A DNA stretch of 64,000 nucleotides from Umbilicaria muhlenbergii. Lineage: Eukaryota; Ascomycota; Lecanoromycetes; Umbilicariales; Umbilicariaceae. Below the pieces are notes generated by a model that was given only the letters and a program-made list of their open reading frames with translations, was not told where the DNA came from and did no database searches. Position 1 is the first letter of the stretch; each line of letters starts with the position of its first letter. Positions 43,184 to 55,468 of this stretch are shown piece by piece. The DNA is taken from contig KK106985.1 of assembly GCA_000611775.1 (NCBI GenBank), positions 124,001 through 188,000 on the forward strand. The letters run 5' to 3'. A program made the translations under genes and the position numbers.

Positions 43184-44828
43184 GGTAGAGGGGGGCGGAA
43201 CTGTCTAGATCAGATGGGAGGCTTGTCGCGCATTCATCTTTGGTTGGATGGGACGGTCCTTGGAGGGAACAAGCGGTGGATTGATAGATTTCTAGCGGCT
43301 ATATACAAAGAAGGTCAAAGGAAGGGCATCTATGTACATGAACAGCGACACGAACCTCGCGCCACTGCTGGGCTGAGGGGGCCTCGTACCCTCGCAAAGA
43401 TAGTCGCATCATCACTTCTCTTCCCAAGCGATGGTCGCAACTAACACGCGATGAAGGGTCCCCTAGCCAGATTCGGAGCGATGGCAATCTAAAGGCGAGC
43501 CAAGCCAGGCCAGGCTCCACGTTCCAGGCTCCGAATCCTCCGCAAATCCCGACACTAAGGTACCTTGGGCTTGATCTTAGCGGGGCCCTTCGTTAAGGCC
43601 AGGCAATCTGAAGGTACGATTACGAGGTACTCACAAGCAATGTCTCGGCGTCTCAGCGTCTCAGCGAAGGCAGAGTGCAAGAGTTATCATCCATCACGTT
43701 TCTAGCAAGGCAACGTTGTTCAGCCTGCAGGCGCGCAATCACAACAAGAAGCCGTTCTCAGCCGGGGGCCCTTCAGATACTCATCAATCCCAGCCATTGA
43801 GCTCTTTCGATTCGAGGTAGAGTTTGTGAAGGCGCAGTTGAGGACGATCGGACGGGACGCTCAGCCTAGCTGGAGACTGCCACACCATTTGACCCTGCTC
43901 CCACTAAGCGAGCCGTGCATCTACTGACAATCTTATGCGCCTGAGCTACCTTATGCTTGCCGGTAGTCTGCTTAATGAGTTTACGACGGTCGTTTGCTCT
44001 TTCTCTGCGTCTACTGCAAGCCAGGCAGCAATGCCATCATCTTCGGGTCGACTTCGTCATGGAAGCACTCGCTCCTCGAAGGGCAGTGTTACTTCATTGA
44101 CGAGGAACTATGAGGACCCATTGATCTTAGGTAGAAAGGTGCCTGCAAGAACATATCTCTTCAGTGGCGACGTGAGTTGGCGGAAATAATAGGGCCTGGC
44201 CCTGACGGCACAGGTATTCGATCCTTTGCCCTGCAGGCAGCGTATAATGCCACAGGTTGAAGGTTTTGGGTGCTAGAAGAGCTAAAACGCAAAGACATGA
44301 GATTGAGAATGGGTGGTATGTGTTGGAAAAGCACGTGAAGAGAATGATTGCTGGGCAATGCAGACCGCCATGGGCAAGTGAGAGCATCGACAGGTCGATA
44401 TCTTTGAAGGTATGAAGGGTGGGGCTCCGAAGCAGGAGCCACATCAGAGCTGGTGGCAGCGCGACCACCGAACCACAAGGCCAGTAAGGAAAATGAGCTT
44501 CTCCAACGATCTAAGAGCATGATTGGTAGAGATCGATCATCTCTCTAACAGACCACGACAACCATGGCGATTCACAGGCATCATGCCGCTAAGCGAATTG
44601 CAAGCAAGTAGCCTACGCCTGTCCGGCTAACTGGAGGGGTGCCTCAATCTAGGTACGATCCTTCGTTCATTCCTGATTAAAGTTTCAGAATAAATGGATT
44701 GGAAAACCTCTCTGTCTCTCTATCTGTATACAGATGACCTCTATGTCTTTACCTGCAATACTGTTACCAGTCTGATCTCATGTACACCTCTCGCATACCT
44801 GTACCGTAATCGATGGCTTCCCGCAAAC
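43184..44828. other. intergenic, 1.6 kb without a supported gene
   Basis: Divergent promoter space between the ABC transporter and the esterase. ATG-initiated frames at 43935-44189 (+) and 44161-44520 (-) overlap each other and neither has a convincing signal peptide or domain. A short GTCTCAGC triplication lies near 43645-43665. Confidence 0.45.
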
Positions 44829-46763
44829 ATGGCTCTCCGTTCAAGCCTTCTTATATGCACGGCATTATGTCTGCTTCTTTCGATGCTCGTACAATCTCAG
44901 GATGGCTTTGAGAAGAAGTGTTTATCGTTCAAGCCAGAAGCGTACATTTCCAACAGTACACGCCAGGTTCTCGAATATGTTCCGGCGGGTACAACTCTCA
45001 CGTTTCCCGACAACGATCCCACATGTGCTCGGCCGAGCCAAGTCGTCTCTGCGGATCTGTGTCGAGTTGCGCTCTTGATACCTACGTCCAACAGATCAAG
45101 CATTATGTTTGAGATGTGGCTGCCCGTACAGTGGAGTGATCGTTTTCTAAGCACCGGCAATGGTGGCATAGACGGATGTTTGTAGTGATTCCATGTTGTC
45201 AAGCATAAGACAAAGATGTTCTGGCTATCTTGAGATTGGCACTGATGACTTGGTTTAGGCATCAAATACGAAGATCTAGCATACACGACCCAATATGGTT
45301 TTGCATCTGTTGGATCGAACAATGGTCACAATGGCACCACAGGTGTGGCGTTCTATCTCAACCCCGAAGTTGTCATCGACTTTGCATGGAGAGCGTACGT
45401 TGTCCGTTATCTTCACGTGCTTCGAGCCCTATACCTGCCTAGACTGGTACAATCGGGACGCTGACCTTGTTCGCTATGATAGACTTCATACCAGCGTGCT
45501 TGCCGGCAAGGAACTAACCACACATTTCTACACCAGACCTCCTGAGAAGTCCTACTACCTGGGCTGCTCACTTGGCGGGCGTCAAGGAATCAAAGCTGCA
45601 ATGATATTCCCTCGCGATTTCGACGGCATAGTGGCCGGGTCTCCAGCCCTTGACTTCAATAACCTTGTGTCTTGGAGAGCGAGTTTTTTCCCTATCACTG
45701 GCTCTGTCGGTTCGCCGGACTTCATCACCACATCGACTTGGACCACGTTGATTCACAACGAGGTTCTGAAGCAATGCGATGGTCTGGATGGAGCCATGGA
45801 CGGTATCATCGAGGATCCTAGCTTATGCCATTTCCGCCCGGAAGCCTTGAAGTGCGCGAGTGGGACAACTAATTGCCTGACTCCTGTTCAGGTCGAGATG
45901 GTCCAGAAGATCTTCGCTCCCTTGTACGGCGAAGATGAGAAATTGATTTACCCCGCAATGCAGCCTGGCAGCGAAATCCTCGCTGCGCAGAAGCTTTACG
46001 CTGGAAGGCCGTTCAGCTACTCCGAGGTACCCATCCATCGAAGCTTGTCCCGTTTCTCTACTCATATCTAGAACCACTAGGACTGGTTCAGATACGTCGT
46101 CTACAGTAACCCAGCCTGGAACGCATCCACATTCACCGTCCAATCTGCCGCCGCAGCCGATGCCCTCAACCCCGCCAACATCCGAACCTGGCCCGCCGAC
46201 CTCTCCCCCTATCGTGATACAGGCGGCAAAATCATCAGCTACCACGGCGGGCAAGACAACCAAATCACCAGCTTCAACACCGCGCGGTTTTATAATCACC
46301 TCTCCCATGGCATGCAAGCCTCCCCCCGCGATCTCGACGCATTCTTCCGCTTCTTCCGCATCGCCGGTATGTTCCACTGCAACTCCGGCCCGGGGGCCTG
46401 GGTGTTTGGCCAAGGCGGCGGAGCTGCGGCAGCGGGTGTGCCGTTCGAACCTGCGAATAACGTGCTAGCGGCGCTGGTGGAGTGGGTGGAGAATGGGGTG
46501 GCGCCGGAGACGATCGAGGGTACGAAGTTCGTGAGTGATAGCGTGGGGATGGGGGTGGCGTTTCGACGCCGGCATTGCAGGTTAGATGTTTGGGGTCCGA
46601 TGTGTGTTGGTGATCGATGCTGATGACTTGTAGGTACCCGTTACAGAATACCTTTGTGGGAGGGGATCATACTTTGCCGGGTAGCTGGCAATGTCTGGCT
46701 CGTGAGAGTTCGTCGTCCGGGCATGTTGAGCCCCGTGAGTCATGGTGTGATATTGAGATTTGA
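44829..46763 (+). CDS. secreted tannase/feruloyl esterase
   Basis: Five exons (44829-45177, 45259-45394, 45483-46026, 46081-46580, 46634-46763) close exactly to 552 aa, the usual size. A signal peptide (SSLLICTALCLLLSMLVQSQ) follows the ATG at 44829; the longer upstream frame adds a non-signal leader. The CS-D-HC catalytic arrangement of the family is complete: YYLGCSLGGRQGIKAA (Cys-Ser nucleophile), YHGGQDNQI (Asp) and GMFHCNSGPGAW (His-Cys). The calcium-binding region (CDGLDGAMDGIIED) is also present. It cleaves ester links of ferulic or gallic acid in plant cell walls or tannins, pointing to a plant-degrading lifestyle. The protein ends about 20 residues after the usual SWQC motif. Confidence 0.93.
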
Positions 46764-47022
46764 GGGCACTTTCTATGGTTGTGTTCACGCAGACTTGGTC
46801 AGTGGTCAGTCCACATCCTTTCAACAAAACCTGGAACATTCTTTGCAAGGCGGATATTGGATGAACAGAGTACTTGCCCGTACCCAAAGCCTCGGCTCAG
46901 ACGTGCACAACCTACTACAACCTCAAAGAAAACAAGAATCTATAATCTCCACCGCATCCCCATACCACTCAACCCCTCATATCGCATCCGCCTTCTACAG
47001 CCTCCCTCAACACACCATAGCC

Positions 47023-48608
47023 TTACTCACCCCCTCCCCCCCACGCCCTCGCGGTGCCCGTTCCCAACCCCTCCTCCTCCGTTGACACCAACCGACTATC
47101 CACCTTAATCTCCACTGTCCTCATAATCTTATTATCCCCCCTCAACCCCCTACCCTCAGCCGCCCTCTGCGCTCTCAACCCCTGCTCTTCTGCCCTCTCT
47201 GCTATCGCCCTCTGCGCCCCCACCCTCTGCACCCCCATCCTCCCATCAGGCCTACAATTCCCAACCAGCAAGACCCTACCCACAGGGCTACGAGCACCCA
47301 GAACAGCATCACGAGCAGCATGACAGGCAGCGTGAACCAACCCCCCCAGCCCGACAAGACTCGCAGCAATAATCCCGACGTCCATCCCGACAGTAGCGAG
47401 GGTGGATAACGGGATAATCGCCCCTACCAGAAGAGGAGTGAGTGTGAGCACCAAGCCGCAAGGGACGGAAAGGAGGGGAACATGCATTGCGGATCCCACT
47501 CTCCGTCCGCAGCCGAGTAGACCGTCATAACAATGCGAGCAACAGCACAGCCGATATACCTGCCACCCTAACGATCAGCTGTCTGGCCCCGGGGTCTATG
47601 TTGCGGTTTTACCAAGGGGGGAAGGGGGGTGCTTGCACTAGGCCTAACGCCAGTAGTCCCCCTACCGCCCACACCTTTTCCCACTCTCTTCTTCCCTCCC
47701 GGCCCTCTCTCCCCGTCCTTCTACCACCGCAACATGACAGCACCAGCCACGGGGCCCCCATCACCAGCATGGCTACCAGCACATCCACCCCGGCAGTCGC
47801 GGACCGTACCGCAGCGAGGTCGATACACCATCCGTGCTCTTGGGGCCGCCACGCCTTGGCCACGGGTTGGCAGGCGAAGATGGAGGCGAGGAGGGCGGCG
47901 GGGTAGTAGGTTAGTAGTAGAGTGATGGTGAGGGTGTTGAGGAGGCGGGAGGTGCGGATGCGGATGCGGTTGAGGGAGGTGGAGGCGGGAAGGGAGAGGG
48001 AGGTGGAGGCGGGAAGGAAGAGGGGCCGGTAGGTGAGGCAGAGGGAGAGGGCTGTGGTGAGGGTTGTTAGGGGGGAGAGGGCTTGGGTGAGGTAGATGAG
48101 CTGCGGGAGGTCAGGTCGTGAAGCGGTGGTGGGGGTTTGAGAGTCGGATGGGAAGGAGGGTAAGGGTCGGGGGGAAGGGGCGTACTTTTAGCGGGATAGG
48201 GGAGTCGGCGATGTGGGGGGGGAGGTCGGCGACGTGTTGGCCGTAGCCCCATTCTGTGACGCCTGGGTGCCGGGGGTGAGCGCGGGAATGGATGGGATGG
48301 AATGGGCGGAAGAAAGAAGGAAGAAGGGTGGAAGGCAGACTTACATGCTGCATTGAGGACCTCCTGGCAGATGGATGAGATCTCGTGGCATATCAGCCAT
48401 GTGGTCTATTGCAAAAGGTTGACGGCCCCCTTGTGTGTGAATACGGGCTTCGGGGGTCTGTTACCAGCGCAATGCCTATACACCAATCCGAGGCGTCTAT
48501 ACATTTCCTGTATATGCGAAAGCCGATACGTAGGACGACGACCCAGAACGTGATGATGCCGAAGGCCAGCACATTTGCTATCAGGATGGGGCTGCGGTCT
48601 TCTCCCAT
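47023..48608 (-). CDS. Pth11/rhodopsin-domain-like seven-TM protein
   Basis: The first exon starts at ATG 48608 (ILIANVLAFGIITFWVVVLR, then DASDWCIGIAL). A mini-exon EVLNAA, then EWGYGQHVADLPPHIADSP, then a long exon with LIYLTQALSPLTTLTTALSL, LNTLTITLLLTYYPAALLAS, FACQPVAKAWRPQEHGWCID and DVLVAMLVMGAPWLVL follow. This order (D-W, GYG-H, K-x-LY, C-P-V-W, C-D) is that of the fungal rhodopsin-domain family that includes Pth11-like receptors. The last helix is GMDVGIIAASLVGLGGLVHA, with a basic tail to 47023. I could place the splice sites up to about 47650 but not the join of the final helices, where two frames compete. It could sense host or surface cues, but that is family inference. Confidence 0.6.
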
Positions 48609-50451
48609 TGCAGACGTGGTGGGTGGGAGATTTGTTGCTCGGACGGGGGAGCAGATGGGTTAGATGCTAAACAGTTGCGCGGCCGTGTAACACGGGGTTT
48701 GTGAGGTAACGTGTTCAGATTGTGGGAAGAACGGCGGCGAAAGAGGAATGGCCATAGCTCGACGTTCACAGCAGAAGGGACAGTCGAGTGAATTACAGTT
48801 GGATCATGCCGTTTCGGAAAAGAGCAAGAGGGTGCCCATACAATCAATAGTCGCGGGATTCAAAAAGCAGACACTGTGAAAATAAAATTACGCCGCTCAA
48901 AGCACATACTCGAAAGCAGCCCGTACATACAAGAATGCTGGTAGAATTCTGTGTATAACATCCGAGAAACAACTTTCATCCCACCAGCTCTCGTTGAGAC
49001 CTCATTGCCATGTGACCGTATCAACTGTGAATGATGGGAAGTTGACTGTGAAGGCGGTGGATAGGCACCTGTCGTCTTGCAGTCTTTAAACCCCATCCAC
49101 CGTTTGCTTAACATGATGTGCTTCCCTGAACCTCAGGAACACCAAGACGCATGTCAGCTGTCAGCGTACCTATCCGGACAAGGTATCCCTGATATCAACA
49201 GAATCATCAGCGACATAAAGTGTAGGCTATCATATAGGGCTGATTGCTGCACACCCTCCGCGCTTCGCCTTGTGCCATGAGTGAGTCTTGGAGATGGCCA
49301 AGTGTCAGCTTGTGACCCGGCACGCTTCAAAGGACTCCGGCAGCCTGGAGCATTCGATCAAAAGGCACAGCAACCCTAGACATGGTTTCATGTTGATGCA
49401 GCTCATCGAATGCAGCTGAAACCATCGTTGAAAGGTGCCACGGTTGTTGCCTCAATACCTTGTTCATCATTGCAGCATGAATGACCTCCTTCGCCGCCCT
49501 TTGTGGTGGTACAAGCATGCATCACTGGCGTCTCGGTTGCAGACCGTCTCGGTTCCCATGGATAGCAGGTGGGTGCGTGTCTCGGAACCTGCATATGTTG
49601 CGACCAGCTTACAAGGTAGGCGTCTGGATCGAAGAGATCAGTACGGAAGTACACACCTTTTCACTGGCAGCGGAGCGCCCTTCTGCTGCGTTGTAAACTT
49701 GTACGTCTTGTGGCTGGAACATCCGCTGGGGTTAATTCCGCTTGTGGATCGATCTTCCTGACAATAATTTGTACCCGCTACCAGCCAGTCCCCTTGATGG
49801 AAGGAAATTGGCAGTGCTACATGCTCGTACAAGGGGATGATGGCCGCACAGGATGCCATCCCTCTTCAGCGTTCTCGTGCAACAGAAGCCGTTGCACAGA
49901 ACAGGAGACCCCCCCCCGGCAGCCAGTACCAAGCCAGTACTCATTGTGGAGCCCTGAGACATGGGCAACTACAGTTGGCATGGTCTCAAATGAATGGACC
50001 GACACTGTGTAACCAAAGCACCGATTACGCCTCCAATTGGAAGACTCGGCAGGGTGCAGGATGTGGTGGCGTCGCTAAGGCAAAGTCAAAAGCGATCAAA
50101 GGCGATCATTTGCGCCCCGATTGACAAGACGTTCGATGACCTTGGCCTCTAAACCTCATCATTGGTTGAAGCGCTGGAGTGCTGCGGTGATTGGACGGTG
50201 CATTGTCTGTTTTGAAACTAGCGCTGTAGATCACTTCGGAGTGTTCCCCAGATTTCGATCAGGTCCCTCCACCGCCGTTGCCTGAGCATTCCCCTGACTT
50301 TACATCCATACAGTGGATATTCAGGCAGTACGCGTTTCACGCCACACCTTCTGCAGTATAAGCCTATTGTCAACTTAGTCCCTCTCTTCCCCAGGTCCTG
50401 TGAGACCACAGACTCAGTAAAGAGATCCAAGCTATCGAAAGGCGTTCCGGT
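48609..50451. other. intergenic, 1.8 kb without a supported gene
   Basis: Short overlapping frames on both strands, none with domain or splice support. A run of nine C occurs near 49909-49917. The right end holds the SGT1 promoter. Confidence 0.45.
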
Positions 50452-51720
50452 ATGGACCAAGCAGCCCGGGGCGCCGCCGCTCTCTCATCTGGCGACTTTC
50501 CTTCGGCCATCAGCCACTACACTGCAGCCCTCTCTTCGAATTCCCAAGCAGTCGACTACTACATCAAACGCTCAACCGCCTACACCCGCACCTCACCCGC
50601 CGACCACGCCTCTGCCCTCAAAGACGCCGAGACAGCCGTTGTATTGGCGCACAAGCGGGGCAAGCGAGAATTGATCGCACAAGCGCAGCTAAGGAGGGGC
50701 ATTGCACTATTTGGACTGGAACGGTGGGCAGATGCCGGGCAGTGTTTCGGCTGGGTGAAGAAGTTGAATCCGAAGGAACCAAGTCTGTTGATCTGGGAGA
50801 AAAAGGTAGAGGGGAAACTGAAGACTTGTGAGGATGCCGACGAGAGAGCGGTGGTAAAGGTGGTCGAACTGCCGGAGGTGGAGGTACCGAAAATGGAGGA
50901 GGTTAAGAAAGCGGAGAAGAAAGCAGAGGTGGCACCTGACGAGAAGTCTGCCACAGATGGGGCTACGGGAAAAGAGACAACGGCGGAGAAGGAAGAAGGT
51001 GTGCAGACTCCGGCCAACAAGATACGGCACGAATGGTATCAAACTGCAGAGAGCGTCATAGTCACGCTTTTCGCAAAGGGTGTTCCAAAGGACAAGACAA
51101 CTGTAGACATTCAACGTCAATCGTTGGCAATCACCTTCCCACTACCTACAGGTTCAGACTACGACCTGTCACTAGAGCCTCTCTTCGCTCCGATTGATGT
51201 CGCTTCTTCTACCTCGAAGATCATGTCTACGAAAGTCGAATTTCAATTGAAGAAGGTCACTCCCGGACAAAAATGGCCGAGCCTGGAAGGCACCGAATTT
51301 ACCAAAGACCAGCCTGACAACACCACGAGTAACGGGTCTGACGCCGTCAAGCGTGCCGTTCTCGGCACCACCAATATCAACACCGCTCCCGCCTATCCCA
51401 CCTCCTCAAAATCCGGTCCCAAGAACTGGGACAAGCTTGCAGATGACCTGACTAGGAAACCAAAGAGCAAAGACAAGAAAGATGGGGAAAAGGATAGCGC
51501 GGATGAGGGTATTGACGAATTCGAAGACGAAGGGGATCCAGTCAATGGATTCTTCAAGAAACTCTATGCCGGCGCCGATCCAGACACGCGGAGGGCGATG
51601 ATGAAAAGTTACCAGGAGAGCAACGGAACGGCTCTGAGCACCAATTGGTCGGAGGTGGGCAAAGGCAAGGTTGAGACAAGTCCGCCAGAAGGCATGGAGG
51701 CGAAGAAATGGGGCGAGTGA
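50452..51720 (+). CDS. SGT1: SGT1 co-chaperone (TPR-CS-SGS)
   Basis: A single-exon protein of 422 aa. Residues 3-110 form TPR-like helices (GAAALSSGDFPSAISHYTAA and later LRRGIALFGLERWADAGQCF). After an acidic/Lys linker the CS domain starts at about 191 (IRHEWYQTAESVIVTLFAKG) and ends with VEFQLKKVTPGQKWPSLEG. The SGS domain at the C-terminus is recognisable by NWDKLADDL, DPVNGFFKKLYAGADPDTRR, AMMKSYQESNGTALSTNW and the final PPEGMEAKKWGE. SGT1 works with HSP90 and SKP1 in kinetochore assembly and SCF ubiquitin-ligase function. All conserved blocks are intact. Confidence 0.96.
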   Translation: MDQAARGAAALSSGDFPSAISHYTAALSSNSQAVDYYIKRSTAYTRTSPADHASALKDAETAVVLAHKRGKRELIAQAQLRRGIALFGLERWADAGQCFGWVKKLNPKEPSLLIWEKKVEGKLKTCEDADERAVVKVVELPEVEVPKMEEVKKAEKKAEVAPDEKSATDGATGKETTAEKEEGVQTPANKIRHEWYQTAESVIVTLFAKGVPKDKTTVDIQRQSLAITFPLPTGSDYDLSLEPLFAPIDVASSTSKIMSTKVEFQLKKVTPGQKWPSLEGTEFTKDQPDNTTSNGSDAVKRAVLGTTNINTAPAYPTSSKSGPKNWDKLADDLTRKPKSKDKKDGEKDSADEGIDEFEDEGDPVNGFFKKLYAGADPDTRRAMMKSYQESNGTALSTNWSEVGKGKVETSPPEGMEAKKWGE

Positions 51721-52327
51721 CGCGGGCGTGACCACGTGGCGGCGTGGGCGTCGCAAATCTGTTGAATCTTGAATTGCATTTAGCGGACTTGGTTGACTTG
51801 GGGCTCGGTGCGTGCTGTGCATACATATGATACCATGCTGCAGGGAGCTGGGTGCACGTTACACGGTGTCCCCGCAGTAACCCTTGCGCAAGCTCTCATC
51901 TTTGCGGTATAGAGACTAGCTTTGTGACGCAAAGAGGCTCACTGTTCGTATTCTGAAAATAGACGCCGGCGATTTCCCAAGGTAATTGTGAAACAGTCTA
52001 TCTGCGGCCCATGCCGACCCAATCATTTTGCAGGAAATCGGATGGCTGGTCGGGAGATCGATTGGTTGCATACTGGCGGCCACTTGCGTGCAGATGTTGC
52101 GCCGGCACGATGCTGAGGTAACCCGCGAGGTCCACAGTAAGCGAAACCCTACTGCTTGTTAGACCCTCCAACCTTCCTCTTCTTCTTGGTTCTTTCCTCA
52201 TCTCACCAACACACTCGCTCGCAGCCACTGATCTATCAATTGTTTGGATCAATCGCAACACTGAATACAGTCTTACTTCTAAAATCCATTAACATCTTAA
52301 AGTATTACATCGTTACTCACTTTCAAG
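51721..52327. other. intergenic, no gene seen
   Basis: 3' flank of SGT1 and promoter of the GPI-type protein gene, with a pyrimidine-rich stretch (TTCCTCTTCTTCTTGG) at about 52174-52189. No gene recognised. Confidence 0.45.
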
Positions 52328-53131
52328 ATGAAGACCGTCTCTTTGATTGCGATTCTGGTCACTGTCGTTAACGCTCAGTTCACCATGTAAGCTCACCGTC
52401 ACCTTTTACCATTTTGTTGGAACGAGTCCATAGTTCAACGTGCACCGAGTCTCAGACGGTTCGTGCTGTCATTATGCTGACTTGTAAAACATTGACAGTC
52501 TCCCCAATGGCACCATCTCCTGCCCCATTGGCGGAGCCTACTGCGCGGGTGATTCTGGGGTTACGAACATCATTATTCGTTGTGCCAATGGTGTTGGCCA
52601 GCCCGGTAACTGCAACGATAAGTGAGTGTCGCTTTACACTTGTCGCTGGGCTCGCAGTGTCACTAACAATACATAACAGCCTCGCTGGCGTACCACCCGT
52701 GGGAGTAAACTTCGCCCCATGTATGTCTAAAGCTTTCTATCAAGAAATCGATTCCCTGTCCGCGAAGGCTTAGGGTCAGACGTACTGACCTCACCACAGG
52801 CTACCAGAGCTCTCCCACCGCCGGCGACGCTTTTTGCTCCAAGAACGGCATCGTCTACGGTGCAAACGGCACTTTCCCCGTTCCTGGCGCCGTATCTAGC
52901 TCTTCAACTGTCGTGGCGTCGGCCACTCCGTTCGCCACTGCCAATGTCACCACTGCGCCGTATGCCACCGGGACTACTGCTGGCGCAGGTAACCCCCCGA
53001 AGGTGACGCCTTCCCCGTCGGCCTACACTGGTGCTGCATCTTCTCTTGGTGCATTTGGCGATAAGTCCTCAATCTTTGGATCTGCCGTCGCACTTCTCGG
53101 GTTGGTCGCCGGTATGGGACGGTTCTTGTAA
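52328..53131 (+). CDS. small cysteine-rich GPI-type cell-wall protein
   Basis: Four exons (52328-52386, 52499-52621, 52680-52720, 52800-53131) close exactly to 184 aa. A signal peptide (KTVSLIAILVTVVNA) is followed by a compact domain with six cysteines (ISCPIGGAYC, IIIRC, PGNC, NFAPC, DAFC), which could form three disulfides. A Ser/Thr/Ala-rich stalk follows, then a hydrophobic tail (IFGSAVALLGLVAGMGRFL) suited to GPI attachment. Exon 3 is only 41 nt. I do not recognise a named family; the layout is that of many small fungal wall proteins and could suit a host-interaction role. The cysteine domain is split over exons 2-4, which is why no single frame shows it. Confidence 0.82.
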
Positions 53132-53967
53132 AGGGAACACAAGGGGCTGGTAGGCAAGCTGGTTTCTGCATAGCCAATAGCAATATTGCGGAGGTCGGAC
53201 ATGAACTGTACAGTGCTATGCTAATATCGTGGGGGTATGTATGCCGTAAGGCTTTTACCAGCAATCATAGCTGTAGCTGGGAGTTCAGACTAATAAAGCA
53301 CATGCTGGCTTGTCATATCCTGTATTCCGTGATTAGTATGATGGTGGGCTGGGCCTAATGGCCCTTCCGAATAATAGCAAAGCTGTGAGAGTCGACTCCA
53401 TAGCCGTGACTGGCAAGTTCGTGCGGTCCGCTCCATTACACAATCTCTGTTTCTCACATACGTCTCTTGACATTTAGGGACAGCGAAGATCGCCTCGTGG
53501 CCATCAAGCCTAGGCGGAGCGCATATCCCAAAGGCTCGAGGTGACCGTAGTGTCTTTATTTATTGTGCATCTCCAGAGCGATAGAGGCCGCCCTTTGCGG
53601 TCTTATGAATGGTTCCCGATGCCTTCCTGATCCTAAGAGAAGCCTAAGCCAGCTAAACGTTGGGTAGACGTAGTGTAAGAACTAGTGTGTTGGAAGTACA
53701 ATAGCTCATGGGAAAGGTCTCAGCCAATCATCTATGTACACCGCCACGGCTCATTCTCATCCAATCGCCTAGGTACATTTCCATACATCCCTGAACCCTT
53801 TAGGGTTAGGCTTCTCTGTAGTTGACTTAAGCATTTTCGTGTTATCATCGCTGAGGTAGTTTTGTGCGGTAACAACTTCTTCATATCGAGTTACTTACTC
53901 TCATGGAAACTGGCTGTGATACGATTCGGCCATTTTACCTACTTGCCATTGATCTTCGCTGTCTTGT
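53132..53967. other. intergenic, no gene seen
   Basis: 3' flank of the wall-protein gene and promoter of the first kinase. No repeats or frames of note. Confidence 0.45.
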
Positions 53968-55468
53968 ATGATGCTTGACGCATTTCTTGCCTCCGCAGCT
54001 CTTCGGGGTGTGTCGAGAAAAGTCACTTCGTTTCAACCGCCCCTCTTTATACAACTCGTTCCTTTCTCTCACCATTGCAACCCAACGCGGGTACGGCCAA
54101 TAACAAATCGTAGCTTCTCGATGCTGTTCCAGCCTTCGCACCTTGATGATATCGAGAATATTGAAGAATATAGGCCAGGAGGACTTCACCCTGTCCATAT
54201 CGGGGCCGTCTTCGCCAAGGAGAGGTATCGAGTCCTTCACAAACTTGGGTATGGCGGCTTTTCCACTGTTTGGCTGGCTCGAGATGCTCGCCTTCATCGC
54301 TACGTCGCACTCAAGATCGTCACCGCCGAAGCCTCGGATAACTGCAAAGAACTCCAGATACTAGATCATCTGCGAACAAACTCCATTGACCATCCAGGCC
54401 GGAAACATATCGCCTCGATCTTGGATCATTTCAGTCTCAAGGGCCCAAATGGCACCCACATCTGCCTTGTGTCTCAGGTAGCCGGCCCGTCAATAACGCA
54501 GTTTTCTTACAGTCCTGGTCAAGTGGCTGGAAGCCGAAGACTGCGCGCCAGTATAGCTCGAAAGGCAGCATGGCAAGCTGCTAAGGCCCTCTCATACTTG
54601 CATTCTAGAGGGATAGTTCACGGAGGTAATCTCCCTTCTACGAGCACTACGAAATCAGTACGTTCTGACTTGATCTTATAGACTTTACTCCTACAAACAT
54701 CCTCTTCCAATTGCTCAACTTTGACATGTGGTCCGAGAAACAAGTATACGGGCGATTAGGGAATCCCGTGAAGGCTACAGTTAAAGCTGCATACGGAGAA
54801 TCTTTGGGTCCTTCCGCACCTACATATCTAGTGCGACCATCTGCGATGTCCGAGATCGATCTCCGTTGGATCGCAAAAGATATCCTCGTTATTGATTTCG
54901 GGCAATCATTCTTCTCTACCCAACCCCTTCACAGGGAGTGGGGACCCCCATGGCTTATTGCGCACCCGAACTTATCTTCGACAACGCCGCAAGTGTATGT
55001 TCAGATGTCTGGGCTCTAGGCTGCACAATATTCGAGATCCGTGCCGGCGCGGGCCTGTTCATGAGCTTCTTTGGCGGGCCCGATGAAATATTGAGACAGA
55101 TGGTGCAGACTTTTGGGAGGCTGCCGGATCAATGGTGGAGCCGCTGGGAAACCCGGTACCAGTTTTTCAACGACATTGGGAAGCCGAAGGAAGCGTGGCC
55201 GAACGATACACCATTAGCTGTTGAACATCCGCTCAGGGAACATATCCAGGATATTGGTGCGGAAGATGAGTGCATTGAGAATGAAGATAGCATTGCGAAC
55301 AATCAAGAAGCGTCCACAAGTCTAATAGAACTAAAGAGCACACGGCCTTCTGATACTGAAGTCGATTTCATGGAGGATCTGCTCAGCTCAATCCTGAAGT
55401 ACCAGCCTGCTCAGCGAAGCCCAGTCGAGGTTGTCGCCCAACACCCTTGGTTTACCATGACGGAGTAA
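53968..55468 (+). pseudogene. SRPK-like protein kinase with one reading-frame break
   Basis: Exon 1 (53968-54625) joins exon 2 (54682 onward) in phase at HGDFTPTNILF. The kinase core is complete in residues: LGYGGFSTVWLARD (Gly loop), RYVALKIV (Lys), IVHGDFTPTNILF (catalytic loop), VIDFGQS (DFG), GTPMAYCAPELI and SDVWALGCTIFE. The N-terminus (RPITNRSFS, then FHPVHIG-like LHPVHIGAVF) fits fungal SRPK relatives. Between DFGQS and GTPMAYCAPEL, at about 54935-54945 in a run of G, the frame shifts by one base with no usable intron. Either a G was lost in this strain, or the assembly is wrong by one base. With every catalytic residue kept, a very recent break or sequence error is likelier than old decay. 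Confidence 0.65.

Noticed and set aside
43935-44520. Overlapping ATG frames on both strands near the esterase promoter
   Set aside because: They contradict each other and neither has a domain or a clear signal peptide.
49909-49917. Run of nine C
   Set aside because: A short homopolymer in non-coding sequence; no structure around it.
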